41,177 bases of DNA from an uncultured Gammaproteobacteria bacterium (GTDB lineage Bacteria; Pseudomonadota; Gammaproteobacteria; Pseudomonadales; Pseudohongiellaceae). The position numbers and the translations under genes are program-made. The stretch covers positions 1 through 41,177 of the forward strand of contig CAJXIY010000015.1 of assembly GCA_913054495.1 (NCBI GenBank). Direction: 5' to 3'. Below, in pieces: positions 35,866-41,177 of this stretch. Below the pieces are notes generated by a model. That model was not told the DNA's origin and did not search any database. It saw only the letters and a list, made by a program, of their open reading frames with translations. The first letter of the stretch is position 1, and each line of letters begins with the position of its first letter.

Positions 35866-36116
35866 CTTCAAAACTCCTTCATGTGCATGCAGTAAAGTGA
35901 AGCTGCGACAGCGGAGGCAAATGCAACCCGGCTTTTTATCGCCTGGCTTGGGCGGGACTCGACTCTATCTCTGTCCCGAGATTATGCCGATATGGCGCAA
36001 TATTCAATACGATCCAGGGCTCATAGTGTTTCGCTCTGTCGATTTACTTTTTTTAAAGCGCAATAAGCGGTTAGAATCCTGATATCGATGTAATCATGGT
36101 AACGGGAGTATTTCGA

Positions 36117-38165
36117 ATGAGCTGGAAAACAAGAATAACAATGCCGATCGCAGACCTGAGAATCGCGGTGGGCATCTGTGCTGTCATCTTTATCGGGGGT
36201 TGCGAACGCCAACAGGAAAGCATCCCCGAGGCGGAGGGAGTCGCCCCGGTGGCGGAGGCAGCGGCACCAGCCGCCCCGGCTGTACAAGAAGGTGACTGGC
36301 AAGCTTACGGCGGAGACATCGGCAACACGAAGTATGTCGGTCTCGACCAGATTAACGAGGCTAATGTCAATGATCTGGAGATTGCCTGGCGTCGACCCGC
36401 TCTGGACCAGTACTACCGTGATATCAACCCCGATCAGCGCTTCTCTCCCAGTTGGCCCTCTGCCCCCATCATAAAGAACGGCGTCGCCTACATCCCCAAC
36501 GGCGTTGGCCTGGTGGAAGCCTTCGACCCCGGCACCGGAGCAACTCTGTGGCTACAGGAGCCGATTGGCGGTGCCGAGGGACTACCCGGTGCACCGACCC
36601 GGGGCGTGGCCTACTGGAGCGATGGCGACGATGAACGCATCCTAGTGCAGCGCGGAACCTTCCTGTCAGCACTCAATGCGAAGACCGGCGCCTTGCTCAC
36701 CAGTTTTGGCGTAGACGGGCTAGTCGACCTGCAACTGATGCCACCTGAATTTGAACGCTTCCGCTGGGGTGGCGTACCGATGGTGGTGGGTGACGTGGTG
36801 ATTATCGGCCAGTCGATGTCCGACACCTTTTCCGACAAAGAGGCTTTCCGCGGCGATGTCCATGCCTTCGACGTGCGCACCGGCATCCTGCGCTGGACCT
36901 ACAATACCATTCCCCAGGAAGGACAATTCGGCACCAGCACCTGGCAGGACCGTTCCTGGTCTTTCACCGGCCATGCGCCGGTGTGGTCGTTGTTTAGCGC
37001 CGACGAGGAACTGGGCCTGGTATATATGCCCATCTCTTCTTCAACCAATGATATGTATGGCGGCCACCGCGTCGGCGACAACCTGTTTAGCCAGAGCATC
37101 GTCGCCGTCAATGCCGAAACCGGTGCCCGGGTCTGGCATTTTCAGACCGTCCACCATGGGCTCTGGGATTATGACCCCCCGGCGGCGCCGATTCTAATGG
37201 ATATCACCGTCGATGGCAGGGACATAAAGGCACTCACTCAGATCACCAAGCAGGCCTTCGCCTTCGTCCTCGACCGCGAGACCGGAGAGCCGGTGTGGGA
37301 AATCGAGGAGCGTCCGGTGCCACAGTCAGATGTGCCCGGTGAAGTTACCGCCGCGACGCAGCCATTCCCCACCCGACCGGCACCATTCGACCGCCAGGGC
37401 GCCACCGTCGACAACCTGATTGATTTCACGCCGGAGCTCAGAGCGGAGGCATTGGAGATATTCACCCACTATGTCACCGGACCGCTGTTTACACCGCCTT
37501 CCATAAGAAGCGAGGATCCAGCAGGAACCCAGGGCACGATCCAACTGCCTGGCTCGCAGGGTGGCGCCGATGTACAGGGCGCCGCCTTCGATCCAGAGAC
37601 AGGGTATCTCTACATTCCGTCGATTACTTCACCCTTCGTGGCCGATCTGTTGCCGGGCGATCCCGACATAACCAATCTGACCTATACCAAGGGATCCAGA
37701 CGCTGGATCGCCGGACCGCAGGGCCTGCCCCTGTTTAAACCGCCCTACGGACGCATTACCGCCATCGATATGAATACCGGCGAGCACGTGTGGATGGTGC
37801 CCAATGGCGATGGCCCCCGTGATAATCCGGCTATAGCCCATCTCGAACTCGGGCAGTTGGGCTCGCCGGGCAGACCGCCGCCACTATTGACGAAATCTCT
37901 GCTGTTTATCGGCGAAGGCCTGACCAACCAACGACCCGGTGGCCGAATCCCCATCGATATGCCGGTAGAAATTGCCACCAACAGTGGTGGCACGACGTTC
38001 CGTGCCTATAACAAGCAAAACGGCGAGATCGAGTGGGAATTTGAGCTGGAAGCGGGAACCTCGGGGCCGCCGGTGAGCTATCTTCACGATGGCAAGCAAT
38101 ACATCGTGGTTGCCATCGGTGACCGGGTCCACAGCCCGGAGCTGGTAGCGTTCAGGCTGCCGTGA
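36117..38165 (+). CDS. PQQ-dependent dehydrogenase, lipoprotein
   Basis: I place the start at the ATG with GGGAG 8 bases upstream (an earlier ATG at 36096 has none). The 682-residue product has a lipoprotein signal (VIFIGGC, lipid Cys 29), an Ala/Pro-rich linker, then an eight-bladed quinoprotein propeller from about residue 65 (WQAYGGDIGNTKYVGLDQIN). Propeller landmarks are WPSAPIIKNGVAYIPNG, DPGTGATLWLQ, the closing LPGSQGGADVQGAAFDPETGYLYIPS, LFKPPYGRITAIDMNTGEHVWMVPNGDG and YLHDGKQYIVVAIG. No CxxCH is present, so there is no heme domain; electrons go to an outside acceptor. It is the full-length paralogue of the fragment at the window start and resembles membrane-bound glucose dehydrogenase in its end. 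Substrate unknown. Confidence 0.93.
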   Translation: MSWKTRITMPIADLRIAVGICAVIFIGGCERQQESIPEAEGVAPVAEAAAPAAPAVQEGDWQAYGGDIGNTKYVGLDQINEANVNDLEIAWRRPALDQYYRDINPDQRFSPSWPSAPIIKNGVAYIPNGVGLVEAFDPGTGATLWLQEPIGGAEGLPGAPTRGVAYWSDGDDERILVQRGTFLSALNAKTGALLTSFGVDGLVDLQLMPPEFERFRWGGVPMVVGDVVIIGQSMSDTFSDKEAFRGDVHAFDVRTGILRWTYNTIPQEGQFGTSTWQDRSWSFTGHAPVWSLFSADEELGLVYMPISSSTNDMYGGHRVGDNLFSQSIVAVNAETGARVWHFQTVHHGLWDYDPPAAPILMDITVDGRDIKALTQITKQAFAFVLDRETGEPVWEIEERPVPQSDVPGEVTAATQPFPTRPAPFDRQGATVDNLIDFTPELRAEALEIFTHYVTGPLFTPPSIRSEDPAGTQGTIQLPGSQGGADVQGAAFDPETGYLYIPSITSPFVADLLPGDPDITNLTYTKGSRRWIAGPQGLPLFKPPYGRITAIDMNTGEHVWMVPNGDGPRDNPAIAHLELGQLGSPGRPPPLLTKSLLFIGEGLTNQRPGGRIPIDMPVEIATNSGGTTFRAYNKQNGEIEWEFELEAGTSGPPVSYLHDGKQYIVVAIGDRVHSPELVAFRLP

Positions 38166-38262
38166 TTTAGCCTTGCTGACTATGATTTGATGTTGGACGG
38201 TTGCTGGTTCGTTGGATTACTCGGGCCAGTGACCAAAAAATGAAACAACTGGAGCCACTACC

Positions 38263-38775
38263 ATGAAAAGAATCGCTGTTTCGGGCCTGATAATAATTTT
38301 CGCGGGTCTCACCGCCGCCCAGACACCTGCGCCCGCCACGCTACCGTTTGCTACCGATGTCACGGCAGAAGAGATAACGAAGTTTATTGACGCCCTGCCC
38401 AAAGACCGGGTCAGCGATCGCCCTATTCGAACGGTTGAAGTGACCGGCGATTACCGGGTCGGTGTCTACGGGGTTTTCCGCCCCAAGGAGCTTCCCGGCG
38501 GATCTAATCTGCATCAGGTAAACACCACGGAGATCTACTTCATGCTCACCGGTTACGCTACATTGGTAACCGGGGGCAGCATGACTGATGCGAAGCAGGA
38601 AAATGCCAACTGGGTGCGCGGCTCGGGCATTACCAATGGAGTCAGTCGGCGTGTCGGGCCCGGTGATGTGATTATTATCCCTGGCCACACGCCCCATTGG
38701 TTTAGCGAATTGGAAACCGATCTATCCTACCTGATCTTTCGACCCGACCCGGATAATCGCATACCACTGCAGTAA
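38263..38775 (+). CDS. Secreted cupin-domain protein
   Basis: A 170-residue protein with a Sec signal peptide (cleavage near TAAQ, about residue 20). The cupin barrel spans about residues 60-165. Blocks are VGVYGVFRPKELPGGSNLHQVNTTEIYFMLTGYATLVTGG (first cupin motif, His and Glu in H-x6-E) and RRVGPGDVIIIPGHTPHWF (second motif with His). The H-E-H set suggests a bound metal, possibly with an enzyme role. It follows the PQQ dehydrogenase gene by 98 bases on the same strand, so a shared function is possible but not shown. It ends before a large palindrome. The ribosome site is a weak GGAG about 9 bases before the ATG. Confidence 0.82.
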   Translation: MKRIAVSGLIIIFAGLTAAQTPAPATLPFATDVTAEEITKFIDALPKDRVSDRPIRTVEVTGDYRVGVYGVFRPKELPGGSNLHQVNTTEIYFMLTGYATLVTGGSMTDAKQENANWVRGSGITNGVSRRVGPGDVIIIPGHTPHWFSELETDLSYLIFRPDPDNRIPLQ

Positions 38776-38878
38776 AAACCGCGGTCGGAGTTTGTGCTAT
38801 TTCTACAAAACTTCGAGATGGATATTCAGATGCAGAGCTTGTTGGCGCTGTGTTGAATAGCCGCTGAGAGAACGCACC

Positions 38879-39014
38879 GGGTTGGCCACCCCTATTGTCG
38901 CGGCGGCTTGCACCCCTCCCGGGTGCCCTCACTCGGTCAGGAGCCCAAAAAACGGTCTCCTTCGGTCACTCGGTACTGCGCTTTAATTGCCGAGACAACA
39001 GGGGTGGCCAACCC
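38879..39014. repeat. Large palindromic element (MITE-like), 136 bases
   Basis: Two 26-base arms are near-exact inverted copies (24 of 26): 38879-38904 begins GGGTTGGCCACCCC and 38989-39014 ends GGGGTGGCCAACCC. The 84-base centre holds a smaller hairpin (GCACCC-CTCCC-GGGTGC) and a direct repeat CACTCGGT. The structure would extrude as a cruciform. Arms and centre have the look of non-autonomous palindromic repeats common in marine gammaproteobacteria. No transposase is near. It is between the cupin and peroxiredoxin genes, which are convergent, so it could also end both transcripts. Confidence 0.75.
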
Positions 39015-39062
39015 AGTGCTTGCAGTTCCCACTTTACTGAATGCCACTCGGCATAAAAGAGC

Positions 39063-39722
39063 TCAGCTCGGTTGTTTCACCGTCCTTAGATAGGGCTTGA
39101 TGGTCTTGAAACCGTCCGGGTACTTTTCCCTGGCTTCTTCATCGGAAACCGATGGCACGATGATGACGTCATCTCCATTTTGCCAGTTCACCGGGGTCGC
39201 CACCTTGTGTTTGGCGGTGAGTTGCATGGAATCCAGTACCCGCAGGATCTCATCGAAGTTGCGCCCGGTGGTCATGGGATAGGTAAGCATCAACTTGATG
39301 GTCTTGTCGGGCCCGACGATGAATACGGAGCGAACCGTTGCATTGGTCGCCGCCGTCCTGCCCTCTGAGCTACCCGGCTCCTCTGCCGGCAACATATTAT
39401 AGAGCTTCGCCACCGCCAGATCGTGGTCCCCGATCATGGGAAAGTTGACGGCGTGACCCTGAGTCTCTTCGATATCCTTTGCCCACTCTTCGTGGTTGCT
39501 GACGGGATCAATACTGAGGCCAATTACCTTACAATTTCGTTTGCTGAATTCGCCTTCTAATCCGGCCATGTAACCCAATTCAGTGGTGCAAACCGGGGTG
39601 AAGTCTTTCGGGTGCGAGAACAGCACGCCCCAGCCGTCACCTAACCATTCGTGGAAATTGATATCGCCCTGGGTAGTCTGGGCGTCGAAATTTGGTGCTA
39701 TGTCATTAATTCTAAGTGACAT
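39063..39722 (-). CDS. 1-Cys peroxiredoxin (Prx6 type)
   Basis: A 219-residue cytoplasmic protein of the 1-Cys peroxiredoxin group. The peroxidatic Cys is C45 in FSHPKDFTPVCTTE, with the supporting Thr and Pro in place. Further family blocks are IGLSIDPVSNHEEWAKDIEE, FPMIGDHDLAVAKLYNML, RSVFIVGPDKTIKLMLTYPMTTGRNFDEILRVLDS and the C-terminal arm (TPVNWQNGDDVIIVPSVSDEEAREKYPDG). No resolving Cys is seen. It reduces hydrogen peroxide and organic or lipid hydroperoxides. A strong GGAGG site lies 5 to 8 bases before the ATG. It is a single-gene unit, with palindromic elements on both sides. Confidence 0.96.
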   Translation of the reverse strand: MSLRINDIAPNFDAQTTQGDINFHEWLGDGWGVLFSHPKDFTPVCTTELGYMAGLEGEFSKRNCKVIGLSIDPVSNHEEWAKDIEETQGHAVNFPMIGDHDLAVAKLYNMLPAEEPGSSEGRTAATNATVRSVFIVGPDKTIKLMLTYPMTTGRNFDEILRVLDSMQLTAKHKVATPVNWQNGDDVIIVPSVSDEEAREKYPDGFKTIKPYLRTVKQPS

Positions 39723-39836
39723 GTTGCCTCCTTGTGTTCTTGATCAGTTGTCTAGGCTACATCAGCATCGGGTCAGAACCTCAGACACGTAAGTTGCAGC
39801 TTTTTGAGTCTCTAAGTCGGAGAGAGAACAGGCAGT

Positions 39837-40250
39837 TTACGCCTGGGCCGAGGGGGCTTCAAGATAATCGTCGGGCTTCTTAGCGATCCGGCTGGCAGAT
39901 CGGAGAATGAACACCGAGGCTAAGCCAGCCTCACGGAAATGTAGAGCAAATTGCCGGTGGTTGATGCGTATAACGGGGATTGGCAAGGGATGCTGTTTTT
40001 CCGTTCCGGTGGGCCATCCCTGGCGCTAGTCACTACAAAACAGCATCCCTTGCCAATCTCCTATCGAATTCAGTGTTCTTTTCAAACTGCACAGCTCATT
40101 GCTTTTACTAGAAAATCGCAGAATTAAATGGCCATCGATCGAGGCTAGAAGCCTTCTAATTAGTCTGTTGGAACTGGGAGTGATGGTACCAGAAGTTCTG
40201 ATGCTCTTGATTAAAATAAGCGAATCACTGAATTTCCACCGCGCATTCAT
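39837..40250 (-). pseudogene. Reading frame split by a palindromic element
   Basis: An ATG overlapping the TVP38-like gene stop by 4 bases (ATGA) opens a frame of 74 codons (MNARWKFSDSLILIKSIRTSG) that stops at TAG 40028-40026 inside the 87-base palindrome. In the same frame, after the palindrome, a stop-free stretch of about 60 codons (VIRINHRQFALHFREAGLAS, ILRSASRIAKKPDDYLEAPSAQA) runs to TAA 39837. The palindrome is 29 codons long, so an insertion would keep the frame, and only the TAG breaks it. The two parts may be one gene broken by the insertion. I do not recognise either part, so they may also be unrelated. Confidence 0.4.
39975..40061. repeat. Palindromic element (MITE-like), 87 bases
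   Basis: An exact 22-bp inverted repeat (core GGCAAGGGATGCTG on the left and CAGCATCCCTTGCC on the right), extended imperfectly to about 25, encloses a 37-base centre with CCATCCC. Read through, it encodes the peptide DWQGMLFC and RQGWPTGTEKQHPLP. I associate peptides of this kind with a palindromic repeat family that turns up in many gammaproteobacterial genomes. It lies behind the TVP38-like gene within a split reading frame. Confidence 0.75.
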
Positions 40251-40810
40251 ACTCTAAGCCACTCACCAAATTCAGCTCCGAGAAAGATATAGGCTGCGAC
40301 CACCGGTGTCTGACCCAGCAACATCGCCACTGCCACCTTCCTGAAAGGCATCTTCGCCACACCCGCTACATAACAGACTGCATCTGTGGGCACCAGGGGA
40401 AAGAAAGACCAGCCTGCGACTATCCAGAAGGCATATTTGGAATGCATCTTCCGTTTCAGATTCGCAATCTTGGCCGGGTATTTTTCCTCAAGTAGCTCAT
40501 CATAGCTGCCAAAGGAAGGGAAGCTGTATACCAGGAAGCCACCAACCACGATACCGAGAAAGGATATAAGCGCGATCAGGAACAGCGACTGGGGAAACGA
40601 AACCGCCCCGGCCAGGATAAATGGGGTGGAGGGAAGCAGCAGCAGCGAGCGAGTGAGACACAATAAGACGTAAACAACAATTGCCATGGCTCCCATCTGA
40701 CCGAGAAACCCGGAGATTGACTCACGACTCAGCCACTGTGGAAAAAACAGGGTCAAACTGAGAATGAGTGCGACCAACACGAACCAGATCGTATTGATGT
40801 GCCTGGCCAT
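40247..40810 (-). CDS. TVP38/TMEM64 (DedA-like) membrane protein
   Basis: I choose the ATG at 40810; a TTG 23 codons earlier (40879) also opens the frame but would add a polar tail. The 187-residue product has a first transmembrane helix at about residues 8-25, a hydrophobic pair at about 45-80 (AIVVYVLLCLTRSLLLLPSTPFILAGAVSFPQSLFLIALISFLGIVVGG), the re-entrant KYAFWIVAGWSFFPLVPTDAVCYVAGVAKMPFRKVAVAMLLGQTPVVAAYIFLGAEFG region and a short C-terminus. The phrase FPLVPTDAVCYVAG is the usual TVP38/DedA (SNARE-associated) signature. These proteins are thought to be lipid scramblases or transporters of the inner membrane. It precedes the split frame with a 4-base overlap. Confidence 0.87.
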   Translation of the reverse strand: MARHINTIWFVLVALILSLTLFFPQWLSRESISGFLGQMGAMAIVVYVLLCLTRSLLLLPSTPFILAGAVSFPQSLFLIALISFLGIVVGGFLVYSFPSFGSYDELLEEKYPAKIANLKRKMHSKYAFWIVAGWSFFPLVPTDAVCYVAGVAKMPFRKVAVAMLLGQTPVVAAYIFLGAEFGEWLRV

Positions 40811-40934
40811 AGGGAACTGCCTGGGATTATTGCTTTGCTTAGGGGAAGTGAGTGTAGGGTTGCTGGGGGTTCGGTGCAAGTCTATGAACTTGCCCGGTCC
40901 AGGAATGAGCGCTTTTTTATGGTTTAGTGCACAG

Positions 40935-40964
40935 AAAAAAGGCCACCAATTCTGGTTGGCAGCC
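40935..40964 (-). terminator. Rho-independent terminator, minus strand
   Basis: GGCTGCCAA-CCAGAA-TTGGTGGCC on the minus strand gives a 9-bp stem (two G-T pairs), followed by six Ts. It lies about 60 bases after the stop of the Cys-rich small frame and upstream of the TVP38-like gene, so it ends a minus-strand transcript that comes from beyond the window. Confidence 0.75.
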
Positions 40965-41026
40965 TCTTAAGTGCATGGTTAGTTTTTACCTTGGCAGGCC
41001 TCATAGGAGAAGCCGGTCTCGTGGAA

Positions 41027-41170
41027 CTAGAGCCAGGTTAAGATATTGTCCGATTGGTGCCCCTTCTTTCCTTTGGGTTTGTGACAGTGTGCACAGTTGG
41101 TGCATACAAATTGTTCGTGCAATTGTGCTATTGAGGGTGTCTCAGGATCCACCAGTAAACGGACAATCAC
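41027..41170 (-). other. Cys/His-rich small reading frame, possibly a broken gene end
   Basis: GTG at 41170 opens 47 codons. They end in a Cys/His cluster (FVCTNCAHCHKPKGKKGHQS, then DNILTWL) and TAG. The C-x2-C-x2-C-H pattern could bind a metal ion. After the TAG the same frame stays open for 15 more codons (FHETGFSYEACQGKN) to TAA 40979, close to the terminator, so the TAG may be a nonsense change. A TAA also lies just upstream of the GTG. It may be a fragment of a larger decayed gene. I do not recognise it. Confidence 0.35.
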
Positions 41171-41177
41171 TAATTAA

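Noticed and set aside
38879-39014. Integron attC site
   Set aside because: The arms lack the GTTRRRY/RYYYAAC core sites at the right places, and no integrase or cassette array is present.

Overview
The window looks like chromosome of an aerobic, Gram-negative heterotroph, most likely a gammaproteobacterium and probably marine. This taxonomic call is inference. It rests on the many exported proteins (Sec, Tat and lipoprotein signals), a TonB-dependent receptor, PQQ-type quinoproteins, a DUF1592/DUF1552 pair and palindromic repeats of the REP/MITE kind. I saw no tRNA, rRNA, CRISPR array, phage module or complete transposase.

Left part (1-11.1 kb). The end of a PQQ-type dehydrogenase is followed on the same strand by two YceI-family proteins, one soluble and one lipoprotein, and an NHL-repeat propeller protein. 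A REP-like inverted repeat separates these from a secreted protein of unknown function on the other strand. Next come a periplasmic serine beta-lactamase-like hydrolase and a tight minus-strand operon: a DUF1592-type cytochrome c protein, a Tat-exported DUF1552 protein and an ankyrin-repeat protein.

Middle part (11.1-20.7 kb). This holds a D-aminoacylase-like amidohydrolase, an epoxide hydrolase/dehalogenase-like alpha/beta hydrolase, a leucine-rich-repeat protein, a CapA-like metallophosphatase, a decayed endonuclease/exonuclease/phosphatase gene, a class V aminotransferase, a membrane protein, and a small secreted protein gene interrupted by an in-frame TGA.

Right-middle part (20.7-30.2 kb). 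A minus-strand operon encodes a periplasmic PaoABC-like molybdenum hydroxylase (2Fe-2S, Mo and FAD subunits). It is translationally coupled to an unrecognised 143-aa protein and a BON-domain lipoprotein. A 3-methyladenine DNA glycosylase gene follows, then a rho-independent terminator. After a membrane/TPR-like protein comes a cobalt-type nitrile hydratase operon (alpha, beta, accessory). It is divergent from a BKACE (beta-keto acid cleavage) enzyme, and a perfect palindrome lies between them. No amidase is present.

Right part (30.2-41.2 kb). A TonB-dependent receptor has a frameshift near its C terminus and is followed by a terminator. Then come a Tat-exported DHDPS-like protein lacking the usual catalytic Tyr, an unrecognised 206-aa-class protein, a lipoprotein PQQ dehydrogenase paralogous to the gene at position 1, a secreted cupin, a large palindrome, a 1-Cys peroxiredoxin, a second palindrome that splits a reading frame, a TVP38/DedA-family membrane protein and a Cys/His-rich small ORF.

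Main points for a second look: the in-frame TGA gene; two frameshifted genes (real decay or assembly error); the palindrome that splits an ORF; the nitrile hydratase/BKACE divergon; and the coupled small proteins of the Mo-hydroxylase operon. No completely new system is proven by the sequence alone.
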